Below, one piece after another: positions 45,700-53,634 of a DNA stretch of 64,000 nt. The stretch is taken from NCBI RefSeq assembly GCF_004362045.1, contig NZ_SNWX01000007.1:1-64000 (forward strand), written 5' to 3'. The DNA comes from Halanaerobium saccharolyticum (GTDB taxonomy: Bacteria; Bacillota; Halanaerobiia; Halanaerobiales; Halanaerobiaceae). The notes beneath the pieces were generated by a model, which made no database searches, was not told the DNA's origin, and worked only from the letters and a program-made list of their open reading frames with translations. The translations under genes and the position numbers were made by a program. The stretch's first letter is position 1. Every line of letters starts with the position of its first letter.

Positions 45700-46890
45700 T
45701 TAAAGAGCTGAATCATCACTTAACCAGTTTTGACCCGCTTTTTTAATAGCTACTGCTCCCAGAGGAGCTGTGACTACAATAGATAAGACTGCCAGGGCCA
45801 GAATCAGTTCTCCTGAAGCTACACCTGCCGCCAGAGGTATTGCACCAATTGCAGCCTGAACTGTAGCTTTTGGTGTATATGCCAGAACACAAAAAGCTCT
45901 TTCTTTTAAATTAAGATGGGTTCCAGTTAATGAAATCAAAACACCAAGTGATCTTGCACCTAATCCTATAGCGATGATAATTAATCCAATCAAACCTGAT
46001 TCCAGCGCAAGGTAAATATTTACTTCGGCCCCGATTAGAACAAATAACATCAATTCTGCAAAAACCCAGATCTTATTAAATTTAGAGGATAATCTTTTCC
46101 CTAAAACTGAATAACGCTCCTGAATTACAAAACCAATTACCATAATTCCAAGTAGAGTAGCTATTGGAACTATTCCTTCTAAAAAATGTTCTAAAGAATT
46201 CATTAGAATTCCGAAACTCAAAAGCAGCAGTGCCTTTTTGGTATCACGAATATGATATTTTTTAAAAATATAAATTAAAAATAAAGCAATCCCTGTACCT
46301 AAAATAATACCCAGCAGAATTGCAATTGGTACATTTAAAACCTGTCTCAAAACATTGATCTGCTGGCCTCCATAAATACTTAAAAAAGCAGAAAAAATTG
46401 TGATTGCCACAACATCATCAACTGAAGCCCCAGTTAAAACCAGAGTGGGAATCCCTTTTTTTGTTCCTTTCTGCTGTTCAATTAAAGCTAACATCTGGGG
46501 TACTACTACTGCCGGTGAAACCGCAGCTATAATAAAAGCTAAAATACCAGCTTCTACAAAACCAAAATTCAGCAAATAAATAGCAGCTAAAATCACAGCT
46601 GTCCCTTCCATTAACCCGGGAATAAAACTTAGCTTAACTGCTGGAACTCCCACTTTTTTTAAGGTTTCCTTTTCAATCCCCAGACCAGCCCTAATTAAAA
46701 TCACAATTAAAGCAATCATTCTTAAATCTGAAGAAATATTTAAGATATCCTGACTTATTAAATCAAAGCCATAAGGGCCCAAGAAAATTCCAATTAAAAG
46801 CATTCCCAGTAAAGCAGGCAGCTTTAATCTATCAAAAAACCTCCCAAATAATAATGCAAATAAAATAATTAGAGCTAAACTTAAAGCCAA
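45700..46890 (-). CDS. Cation:proton antiporter (CPA family)
   Basis: This 396-aa protein has about 11-12 membrane segments. It resembles Na+/H+ or K+/H+ exchangers of the CPA1/CPA2 superfamily: LPALLGMLLIGIFLGPYGFD near the N-terminus, an AVSPAVVVPQM motif, and LVLTGASVDDVVAITIFSAF with the acidic pair expected in the transport site. There is no regulatory TrkA-type domain after the membrane part. In a halophile such exchangers keep cytoplasmic sodium low. A complete GGTACC palindrome lies 26 bp upstream of its start. Confidence 0.88.
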   Translation of the reverse strand: MALSLALIILFALLFGRFFDRLKLPALLGMLLIGIFLGPYGFDLISQDILNISSDLRMIALIVILIRAGLGIEKETLKKVGVPAVKLSFIPGLMEGTAVILAAIYLLNFGFVEAGILAFIIAAVSPAVVVPQMLALIEQQKGTKKGIPTLVLTGASVDDVVAITIFSAFLSIYGGQQINVLRQVLNVPIAILLGIILGTGIALFLIYIFKKYHIRDTKKALLLLSFGILMNSLEHFLEGIVPIATLLGIMVIGFVIQERYSVLGKRLSSKFNKIWVFAELMLFVLIGAEVNIYLALESGLIGLIIIAIGLGARSLGVLISLTGTHLNLKERAFCVLAYTPKATVQAAIGAIPLAAGVASGELILALAVLSIVVTAPLGAVAIKKAGQNWLSDDSAL

Positions 46891-46916
46891 AGTAATCTCT
46901 CCTTTCTTGGTACCTT

Positions 46917-46957
46917 GGTACCGGGTACTTGGAAATTATTTCCAAGTACCCGGTACC
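46917..46957. repeat. GGTACC palindromic repeat, complete 41-bp copy (antiporter leader)
   Basis: It equals the reverse complement of the copy at 30816-30856, base for base. An extra GGTACCTT unit precedes it at 46909-46916. Confidence 0.97.
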
Positions 46958-46966
46958 ATAAACCAT

Positions 46967-47011
46967 AAAAAAAACTCCTATCTAGATAGGGTAATCCTAA
47001 ATAGATAGGAG
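46967..47011 (-). terminator. Strong terminator downstream of the aminotransferase gene
   Basis: CTCCTATCTA (46975-46984) pairs with TAGATAGGAG (47002-47011). On the minus strand eight Ts follow. A second, weaker hairpin (GGGGA/TCCCC, 47044-47059) lies right at the aminotransferase stop codon. Confidence 0.9.
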
Positions 47012-47059
47012 CCATCAACTGTCATTTCCTCCAGTAGTTAAAAGGGGAGCTCCATCCCC

Positions 47060-48196
47060 TTAATTCATTTCATTTACGAATATCTTATGTAAATCTACAT
47101 TTAGATCAAAACCAAGTTCTCGCAAGCTGTGATCAAAAGCCTTTAAAGTGCGATATAATTTTTCTTCATAACAATTTTCTCCCATATGGCCAATTCTGAT
47201 TAATTTATCTTCAAATTCTCCCAGTGAGGCTGCAATCATCACATTATGGCTTTCTGTCATCAGCTGATTTAACTCCTGATAAGTTATACCCTCCGGTATT
47301 ACTATTGCAGTAACTGTATCAGAATGACCATTTTCGGAATATAAATTAAGATTGGATTGTTTTATTGCTTCTCTGACAGCCGCAGCAATTTTACTGTGGC
47401 GCTCAAAAACCTCTTTATCTGCCAGCCATTTATCCAGAGCCGCATCTAGAGCATAAATATCACTTACTGCCTGAGTATAAGGGAAATATTTTTCTTCATA
47501 CCAGTTCTGCCAGAGCTGTAAATTGGTATAATAACCCCTGACAGCAGTTTTTCTATTATTTACCGCTTCCCAGGCCGCATCACTGACGCTCATAAAAGTC
47601 AGTCCCGGCGGAACCGAAAGACATTTTTGAGAACCTCCAAGAATTATATCAATTCCCCATTTATCTACCTCTATCGGCACACCACCAATTGCAGAAACAG
47701 AATCTACAACGGATAAAATATTATATTTATTTAATAAATTAGTGATCTCTTCAGCATTATTTATTACCCCAGTTGGAGTTTCACAGTGAACAAAGGTAGC
47801 AAATTTAAAATCGTTTTCTGCTGCCAGCTTTGATTTCAATTTATCTATATCAATCTCTTTATCATATGGGAATTCCCATCTTATAACATCTGCTCCATAA
47901 AGATCAGCAAAATCAGCGAATCCTCTCCCGAAGATTCCATTATCTAAGACTAAAACCCTATCTCCTGGCTCGATTAAGGAAGCACAGGCAGATTCCAGTC
48001 CTAAAATCCCCTCCCCACTCATAATAATCACATCATTTTTTGTTCTCATTACCTGCTGCAATTTTGAACTTACATCCAGGTAAAAATCAAAAAATTCAGG
48101 ATCAAGATCAGGGTTGGTAATTTTGCGACTCATTGCCCGTCTAACTTCTTCGCTAACCTCAGTTGGACCGGGTGTCATTATTAGTAAATCACTCAC
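47060..48196 (-). CDS. Class-V aminotransferase (serine-pyruvate / alanine-glyoxylate type)
   Basis: This PLP enzyme of about 378 aa begins LIMTPGPTEVSEEVRRAM, the usual N-terminus of the alanine-glyoxylate/serine-pyruvate group. The PLP lysine is in LGGSQKCLSVPPG. VVDSVSAIGGVPIEVDKWGI holds the cofactor aspartate, and HCETPTGVIN is typical. The start is a GTG at 48196, seven bases after GGGAG. It has its own promoter and a double terminator, so it is a single-gene unit. The exact amino donor and acceptor (glyoxylate, pyruvate or ureidoglycine) cannot be told. Confidence 0.9.
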   Translation of the reverse strand: MSDLLIMTPGPTEVSEEVRRAMSRKITNPDLDPEFFDFYLDVSSKLQQVMRTKNDVIIMSGEGILGLESACASLIEPGDRVLVLDNGIFGRGFADFADLYGADVIRWEFPYDKEIDIDKLKSKLAAENDFKFATFVHCETPTGVINNAEEITNLLNKYNILSVVDSVSAIGGVPIEVDKWGIDIILGGSQKCLSVPPGLTFMSVSDAAWEAVNNRKTAVRGYYTNLQLWQNWYEEKYFPYTQAVSDIYALDAALDKWLADKEVFERHSKIAAAVREAIKQSNLNLYSENGHSDTVTAIVIPEGITYQELNQLMTESHNVMIAASLGEFEDKLIRIGHMGENCYEEKLYRTLKAFDHSLRELGFDLNVDLHKIFVNEMN

Positions 48197-48233
48197 AAAA
48201 ATCACTCCCATATTTTTACGGTCTAATATAGAT

Positions 48234-48261
48234 TTTATAACTTTTTATAGGAGATTGTCAA
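48234..48261 (-). promoter_or_regulatory. Sigma-A promoter of the aminotransferase gene
   Basis: On the minus strand TTGACA (48256-48261) and TATAAA (48234-48239) are 16 bases apart, about 38 bp before the GTG start. Confidence 0.75.
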
Positions 48262-48279
48262 GCTGATTTGTCTCAGAAA

Positions 48280-48340
48280 CTGTACTGTCATTTTTGATTT
48301 GAAGTGATTATCGTTGAATAAACAGTACAGCCTCTTTTTT
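48280..48340 (+). terminator. Hairpin with T-run, oriented to the plus strand
   Basis: CTGTACTGT (48280-48288) pairs with ACAGTACAG (48322-48330) across a 33-nt loop, then CCTCTTTTTTT follows on the plus strand. No plus-strand gene ends here. On the minus strand it lies 38 bp past the modB stop and may also serve there, although its T-run is short in that direction. Confidence 0.55.
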
Positions 48341-48377
48341 TGAACAATTACTTATTTTTTCAGTTCTGGAGTCAAAG

Positions 48378-49235
48378 CTAATCTTTAATCCTGAATTCAA
48401 CCAGAAATAAAGGAAGTAAAAAGGCACTGATCATAATTACAGCCAGGGCAACAGCCTGAGATAAATTTGTCTGGGTCAAACTATAAATTGCCGTAGTTAA
48501 AGTCTGAGTTTTGCCGCTCATATTACCAGCAAAAATTATAGTGGCTCCAAATTCCCCAGCTGCTCTTAAAATCGAAATGATTAAAGCTGTAGTAAATCCT
48601 CTTAAACTTAATGGTAGATAAACTTTAAATAAAAGATCATTTTCAGCTGCACCTTCAACTACAGCTGCTTCTATTATGTTTTCATCAATTGAAGAAAATG
48701 AGTTTTTTAAGGTCAAAGTAAATAAAGGCAGCATTACAAATAGTTGAACAATAATAAGGGCAGTAAAACTAAAAACAAGATTAGAAGTCAAACTGGCTAA
48801 TATCCCTCGACTGCCAAAACTTAAAAGTAGTGCTAGACCAGTAATACTTGGAGGAAGCAAAAGCGGTAAACTGATCAAAATATTTAATATTTTATTAATA
48901 TATTGATTTCTACGGCTGATCAGATAACTGAAGGGGGTACCCAGCAGTACTGTCAATGAAGCGGAAATACTTAAGGAAAAAAATGTGATTTTAAATGCAG
49001 ATAAGATATTGACACTACTGAAAACATTAATAATATCTGTGACCGAGCTTTCAATAAATAGAGATGAGATTACAAGACCAATAAAAATTATATTCAAAGC
49101 TGCTGTCAGAATAATTAAAATTTGAGCAGTAAAGGAAAAGCTCTGAGGTTCATTAAAATAAGTCGGTGAAAATAGAGCTGTTTTTTGATAACTGTTGTTT
49201 TTCTTTTCTGCTTCTGAGAAAATATTCTCATTCAT
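48378..49235 (-). CDS. modB: Molybdate ABC transporter permease
   Basis: This 285-aa membrane permease has about six helices. The binding-protein-dependent loop reads NIIEAAVVEGAAENDLLFKVYLPLSL, matching ModB, followed by ILRAAGEFGATIIFAGNMSG and the TQTLTTAIY stretch. The N-terminal 40 residues are hydrophilic and longer than usual. It overlaps modA by 4 bp (ATGA). No ATPase (modC) gene follows; the next gene downstream is unrelated. Confidence 0.92.
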   Translation of the reverse strand: MNENIFSEAEKKNNSYQKTALFSPTYFNEPQSFSFTAQILIILTAALNIIFIGLVISSLFIESSVTDIINVFSSVNILSAFKITFFSLSISASLTVLLGTPFSYLISRRNQYINKILNILISLPLLLPPSITGLALLLSFGSRGILASLTSNLVFSFTALIIVQLFVMLPLFTLTLKNSFSSIDENIIEAAVVEGAAENDLLFKVYLPLSLRGFTTALIISILRAAGEFGATIIFAGNMSGKTQTLTTAIYSLTQTNLSQAVALAVIMISAFLLPLFLVEFRIKD

Positions 49236-50023
49236 TTATTTTGCACCTGCTTAAAATTATATTCTCCAAATACTTTCTGAGCTGCCGTACTTAAAATATA
49301 ATTATAAAATTTTACTGCTCCAGCTTGCGATTGCTGGCTCAACCCCATATAATAACTGGCCTCAATATTATATTCTGCCGGAATCTCGACTTTATACAAA
49401 TTTTCATCCTGACTGTAGTCACTTAAATAGACAATTCCAGCCTCAGCCGCTCCTAATTTAACTTTATTTAATACACTTTTTACATCAAATTCCCGGGAAA
49501 CAACTGCAGAATCAAAACTGTTTTTTAATTTTTGTCTCTTTTCTTTATTTGAAATTGATTTTAAATATTGATTGAACATTTTTAGAGTATAATCTCCAAC
49601 CGGAACTGCTTCTGCTCCAATAAGCAGAGAATAATCACTGCCCAGTAATTGTTCTAGATTGGCAACTTTTTTACTGCTAGAGTTTATGATTATAATCAAT
49701 TCATTTTTAGCAAATATTTTATCTTTTGTAATCATATTTTCCTTTTTTAACTGAGCTAAATAATGAAAATTAGCTGATAAAAATAAATCAAATTTTACTC
49801 CCAGTTTAATCTGACTAAAAAGTGCCTGGCTGCCTGCATAATTGATTTCAAGTTCAAAATTAGTATTTTCCGCCTCAAATCTTTCTTTTATTTCATTTAA
49901 AGGCTCCTGTAAGCTGGCTGCTGCCATTACTCTAATTGCAGCAGCGGCAGATGTCTGGAGTGTAAACATAATTAGAATCAATATAATAAAACTTAAAATC
50001 AAGCTTATCTTTCTTTTTTCCAT
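49232..50023 (-). CDS. modA: Molybdate ABC transporter substrate-binding protein
   Basis: This extracytoplasmic binding protein for molybdate or tungstate is about 263 aa. It has a signal peptide (residues 1-28, ISLILSFIILILIMFTLQTS) with no lipobox cysteine. The ligand-site stretches are VMAAASLQEPLNEI, INYAGSQALFSQIK, DLFLSANFHYL and LGAAEAGIVYLSDY. The start is ATG at 50023, with GAGG nine bases upstream; an in-frame ATG at 50068 lacks a site. Confidence 0.92.
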   Translation of the reverse strand: MEKRKISLILSFIILILIMFTLQTSAAAAIRVMAAASLQEPLNEIKERFEAENTNFELEINYAGSQALFSQIKLGVKFDLFLSANFHYLAQLKKENMITKDKIFAKNELIIIINSSSKKVANLEQLLGSDYSLLIGAEAVPVGDYTLKMFNQYLKSISNKEKRQKLKNSFDSAVVSREFDVKSVLNKVKLGAAEAGIVYLSDYSQDENLYKVEIPAEYNIEASYYMGLSQQSQAGAVKFYNYILSTAAQKVFGEYNFKQVQNK

Positions 50024-50114
50024 CTTTATCAACCTCTTTAAAATCAATTTCGTTAGGTTTAACCTCATATAATGGGAACATAGTAATTCACTTAATAGTT
50101 ACAGTTAAATAAAT

Positions 50115-50672
50115 CTAGATAATTTCTCTTCTCACAATTTTACTAAAAACCTCTACTAGGTGAGGCGAAAATTGAAGACCGCTGTAATCAGCTAATTCTG
50201 TCAGAGCTGCTTCAATCGATTTAATTGAAGAATAAATATTAGAAGAAGTCATTACATCAAAAGCAGAGATAATAGAGATAATCTGAGCCATCTGGGGAAT
50301 CTGCTCCCCTTCTAATCCTTCAGGATAACCGCTCCCGTTCCACCATTCATGATGGTATTTTGCAATTTCAATAATTCTCTGGTCATAACCAGCTTCTTCT
50401 AAAAGATTAGCTCCTATTTCGGGATGCTCACTAACTACTTCTTTCTCTACTTTATCTAATTTTCCTGGTTTATTTAAAATATCATGTGGCAGTAAAAGTT
50501 TACCAACATCATGTAATAGAGCTCCCTTTTTTAGAAGCTCAATTTCAGCTTTTGACATTTTTAATTCTTCGGCAATCATTTCTGCAAAAATAGCAGTTTT
50601 TTGGGCGTGTCTTTGATTATGTAGGTCATGCCCCTCAAACAAAAGTAATATTAAATTCATTTCATTATCCAT
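50115..50672 (-). CDS. HD-GYP domain protein (predicted c-di-GMP phosphodiesterase)
   Basis: This 185-aa single-domain protein has the HD pair in LLHDVGKLLLPHDIL and the HD-GYP hallmark in KYHHEWWNGSGYPEGLEGEQ. Further stretches fit the family: SEHPEIGANLLEEAG and IISIISAFDVMTSSNIY. It should hydrolyse c-di-GMP or a related dinucleotide. It lies 13 bp after the FapA-like gene, in the transcript that begins with a c-di-GMP riboswitch. There is no receiver or sensor domain, so control may be mainly by expression. Confidence 0.9.
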   Translation of the reverse strand: MDNEMNLILLLFEGHDLHNQRHAQKTAIFAEMIAEELKMSKAEIELLKKGALLHDVGKLLLPHDILNKPGKLDKVEKEVVSEHPEIGANLLEEAGYDQRIIEIAKYHHEWWNGSGYPEGLEGEQIPQMAQIISIISAFDVMTSSNIYSSIKSIEAALTELADYSGLQFSPHLVEVFSKIVRREII

Positions 50673-50685
50673 AATTAATCCCCCC

Positions 50686-52479
50686 TTAAGCTTTTACAAT
50701 TGGTATCTGTTGATAAGTAGAAATTTCTTTTAATTTTTTGAAATCAGGAGAACCCACCTTTTGTTTGAGCTGACCCTGTTGATCTACCTCTAAGTAAATA
50801 TTTGATCTTGGCCTGTCTATAAAAATAAAATCTCCAGCAGAACTAATTTTGATATTACCTGCTGTATTTTTGATATAAATCCCCTTACCCACTTGAAATT
50901 CAGTAACACTTAAGGAGCTTCCTACCTCCTTTAAATAAATATAATCTCTGGCAAAATATTTTCCACCTTTGATAAAACCTCTGCCAGAAATATTAATAAT
51001 ACTCTGCCCCGAATGAATCGTAGAATTATAGCAGCCCTTTTTCATGATAATTACATTTCCAGAAGCAGTAATTTCCGAATTCTGAATATATTTTGCATAA
51101 ACATCTGATTCCTTTAAATTTTCCTGTGAATCAATAATATTTTCCAACTCTTCTCTTAACTTTTCAAAAAGTTCCGTGTTTTTAAGCCTCAAGATTTTTT
51201 TATAACCCTTAAACTCAGAATGCAGTTCTTTTAAAGTAGCTGCAGCTTTCCATTCAAAATTAAATTCTTCCATCTCTTCGGCCAGCTCTGCAACATGTGG
51301 TGGTAATTCTTTAAACTTATCGGTTAAGAGCAGCCGTAGGATCCTTCCAAGCTGCATATTTTTTTCTAAAAATCCTTTTCTATTTTTGGCAGCACCTAAA
51401 ATCTGATCAACTGCCTGGAGAAGAGCATCCAATTCTTCATATAATTTTTTAATCTTCTCTATTAATTTTATTGGCATAAATAATCCGGCTGTGATTTCAC
51501 TATGGACAATATTTTCTTTTACCAGTACATCACCATCTACTGAAGCCTTACAGCCGGCAATACTTTTTTTGACCTGCAGATTATTCCCAATTCTGACATC
51601 AAAATAATCAAAAATTCCTCCCTGAACAATTAAATCCCCTTCGTATTTAATATTTCCGGTCGTTTTATCAACATCTCCATTGACAACATACTGAGGTACA
51701 ATTGATACCACAAATTTATCTTTTTTCTTTTCAATTTTAGGTCTGCCAGCATCCACAGCTACTGCTTTCATATTATTCTTAATCAATTTAATACCATTGC
51801 CTGCTGTCAACTGATAATCCTTAACCTGTGGAGCTTTAACCCTTTCCTGCTGGACATTTATCCCGTCCTTGCCTGGAACTGCCGGTATTTTTTCGGCTAC
51901 AATCTCTCCTACAGAAAAAGAAGTAATACAATTAAAATCACGGCTCAGAGTTCTTTCGTCTTTTTCTACTGGTTCAATTTTTGCATCCTCACCCTGAATT
52001 ACTTCCTTTCCTTCGGCAATCAAAAAATTTCCGCTCTTATTATTTTTTGCTATTTCTTCTATCAGATCTTTTTTAACTCCATACCTGACTCTATTCTGCA
52101 GCAGAATAATTGAAATTTCCGATTTTTCTATTTCAGGATATTCTTCCCCTGTTTTTTCGGCTTCAACTTCTACGAGATCAGAGGGCGAATGATCTTTAAT
52201 TTCAAGCTGATAGGAAGGCTGCAGCTCAATATTTAAATAAGCCTCCATAGCATTATTATTCAATTCTAAACTGAGCTCTTTTTTAGCATCCTGATTTTCT
52301 TTTTTTATTTCAATTTTACTGTCAGCAAAAACTACCCTTTCTTCTTTTATTTTTTCGCCATTTAGATAAATTTCAATTCCTTCTCCAGGTTTAAGTCTGG
52401 CATACCTGCCATTACCTTCTGGATCAGAAACTAAAATTTTACCCTGTTTAATTTCTATTTTTCCATTGCTGTTAGTCAT
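50686..52479 (-). CDS. FapA/DUF342 family protein
   Basis: This protein of about 597 aa belongs to the DUF342 (flagellar assembly protein A-like) family. It has an N-terminal polar region, a central beta-helix-like part (NGDVDKTTGNIKYEGDLIVQG and DGDVLVKENIVHSEITAG), a coiled-coil of about 110 residues (around 375-485, rich in L, E and K) and a second beta-helix segment (SEITASGNVIIMKKGCYNST). The start is ATG at 52479 with GAAGAAGG upstream. The open frame continues to 52545, but that part is the end of a c-di-GMP riboswitch. The family's role is poorly known; links to cell-surface or motility functions are likely given the riboswitch. Confidence 0.88.
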   Translation of the reverse strand: MTNSNGKIEIKQGKILVSDPEGNGRYARLKPGEGIEIYLNGEKIKEERVVFADSKIEIKKENQDAKKELSLELNNNAMEAYLNIELQPSYQLEIKDHSPSDLVEVEAEKTGEEYPEIEKSEISIILLQNRVRYGVKKDLIEEIAKNNKSGNFLIAEGKEVIQGEDAKIEPVEKDERTLSRDFNCITSFSVGEIVAEKIPAVPGKDGINVQQERVKAPQVKDYQLTAGNGIKLIKNNMKAVAVDAGRPKIEKKKDKFVVSIVPQYVVNGDVDKTTGNIKYEGDLIVQGGIFDYFDVRIGNNLQVKKSIAGCKASVDGDVLVKENIVHSEITAGLFMPIKLIEKIKKLYEELDALLQAVDQILGAAKNRKGFLEKNMQLGRILRLLLTDKFKELPPHVAELAEEMEEFNFEWKAAATLKELHSEFKGYKKILRLKNTELFEKLREELENIIDSQENLKESDVYAKYIQNSEITASGNVIIMKKGCYNSTIHSGQSIINISGRGFIKGGKYFARDYIYLKEVGSSLSVTEFQVGKGIYIKNTAGNIKISSAGDFIFIDRPRSNIYLEVDQQGQLKQKVGSPDFKKLKEISTYQQIPIVKA

Positions 52480-52527
52480 AGTTACACCTTCTTCCCCTAT
52501 TTTTACAAAGAACCATCCCTCTGGATA

Positions 52528-52612
52528 AAGGTGGCAGTCGGGCAATCATAGCTCTCAAGCCTTAGACCCCTTAACTTTGCGTCACTGTTTTTCAACAATT
52601 TTGCCTTTTATA
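52528..52612 (-). ncRNA. c-di-GMP-I (GEMM) riboswitch before the FapA-like gene
   Basis: The minus strand has the order of the GEMM-I aptamer: GGCAAAAT, CAGTGACGCAAAG, then GGGTCTAAGGCTTGAGAGC, TATGATTGCC and GACTGCCACC closing P1. GTGACGCAAAG and GGGTCTAAGGC are near-exact consensus pieces. No clear terminator follows before the start codon, so control may act on translation. Confidence 0.93.
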
Positions 52613-52762
52613 TACTCTAATATTTATATTCTTGATTAGCACTCATTATCCTTTATTTTAACAGAAGCCCTAAATCATTTTTATAGTGTTTAATCAGGCA
52701 AAGTTGGATAGTTTATATTATGTATCCTCACAAAAACTTCATAATATTTGTTAGCTATAATC

Positions 52763-52791
52763 TTGCAATAAAACAAAGCTTTTATTATACT
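52763..52791 (+). promoter_or_regulatory. Sigma-A promoter of the plus-strand membrane-protein gene
   Basis: TTGCAA (52763-52768) and TATACT (52786-52791) are 17 bases apart and 26 bp before the start codon. It diverges from the riboswitch-controlled fapA transcript. Confidence 0.75.
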
Positions 52792-52817
52792 TAATGTAAA
52801 TAAAATTTTGGGAGGTG

Positions 52818-53537
52818 ATGCTAATTACTGCTCAAAAGAATAACAAAGAAGAAAATTATGAAAAAGATGGAAGAATACCTTTTATTATCAGCAGCTCCTA
52901 CCTTCTAACTTTTTTATTTATTAGACTGGCTGTAATGATTGCCGGTTCTGCTGGTAGTGCAGCCTCAACTGCTGCTAAAACTGGTGATCTACAATTTTAT
53001 ATCGGTTCAAATATAATCCTTTTCGGCTATCATATTCATCATTTATATATCGGAATATTTCTAATTGCTCTGGCCGGGTGGTTTTCGATTACCAGGACAG
53101 AATTTATAGACCGCAGAGACAATGCTTTAATTTATGGAATCGGACTGGGATTGTTTATGGATGAGATTGGTTTATTATTAAGCGGGGGAGATTACTGGCA
53201 CAGCACAACTTATCTCTTAAGTTTACTGCTCGGAGGAATATTTTTGAATATAATATTTTTCCCGGATTTCTGGAAAGATTTAAGATCACATCTGGGAGAA
53301 TTTAATCCAAAAAATAAGATCTTAAGGCATTATAAATCAAGTGCCTTAATTTCGGGGGTGGATAAATTGGCAGATGAAGCAGATAAAACAGGTAAAGTAA
53401 CACTGGTATTTTCAGGTTTAATTTATATAATTGTTGGAATGTTAATTATTTCTAACCCAGAATTAGTTTATTACTGGGTTGCAGGAGGATTTTTCCTGCA
53501 GGGTTTAACTAAGTTTGTAGAAGCCTGGAAAGCTTAG
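52818..53537 (+). CDS. Unknown integral membrane protein with HxHH motif
   Basis: This 239-aa protein has about six membrane segments. Conserved-looking polar residues lie in GYHIHHLYIGIF near residue 76 and MDEIGLLLSGGDYWHSTTY near residue 118, which could bind metal or haem. A hydrophilic loop (about 160-195) precedes the last two helices. GGGAGG is only two bases before the ATG at 52818, which is unusually close. I do not recognise a characterised family. It is transcribed away from the c-di-GMP-regulated operon and is followed by a tRNA gene on the other strand. Confidence 0.75.
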   Translation: MLITAQKNNKEENYEKDGRIPFIISSSYLLTFLFIRLAVMIAGSAGSAASTAAKTGDLQFYIGSNIILFGYHIHHLYIGIFLIALAGWFSITRTEFIDRRDNALIYGIGLGLFMDEIGLLLSGGDYWHSTTYLLSLLLGGIFLNIIFFPDFWKDLRSHLGEFNPKNKILRHYKSSALISGVDKLADEADKTGKVTLVFSGLIYIIVGMLIISNPELVYYWVAGGFFLQGLTKFVEAWKA

Positions 53538-53549
53538 AAAATATATCAA

Positions 53550-53625
53550 TGGAGCCGGTGACAGGAGTTGAACCTGCAGCCTGTGGTTTACGATACCACT
53601 GCTCTACCAATTGAGCTACACCGGC
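53550..53625 (-). tRNA. tRNA-Thr (anticodon CGU)
   Basis: The 76-nt cloverleaf includes an encoded CCA. The acceptor stem is GCCGGTG/CACCGGC, the D arm GCTCAATTGGTAGAGC, the anticodon stem GTGGT/ACCAC with loop ATCGTAA, and the T arm holds GGTTCAACTCC. It begins 9 bases past the degV stop codon. Confidence 0.97.
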
Positions 53626-53634
53626 TTTTTTCTA

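Noticed and set aside
46978-47025. Possible 15-residue leader peptide (MTVDGSYLFRITLSR) inside the terminator after the aminotransferase gene
   Set aside because: GGAGG is only two bases before the ATG, the peptide has no run of a regulatory amino acid, and the hairpin is explained as the aminotransferase terminator.
52480-52545. 22-residue N-terminal extension of the FapA-like protein
   Set aside because: It is the translated 3' end of the c-di-GMP riboswitch; the ATG at 52479 has its own ribosome-binding site.
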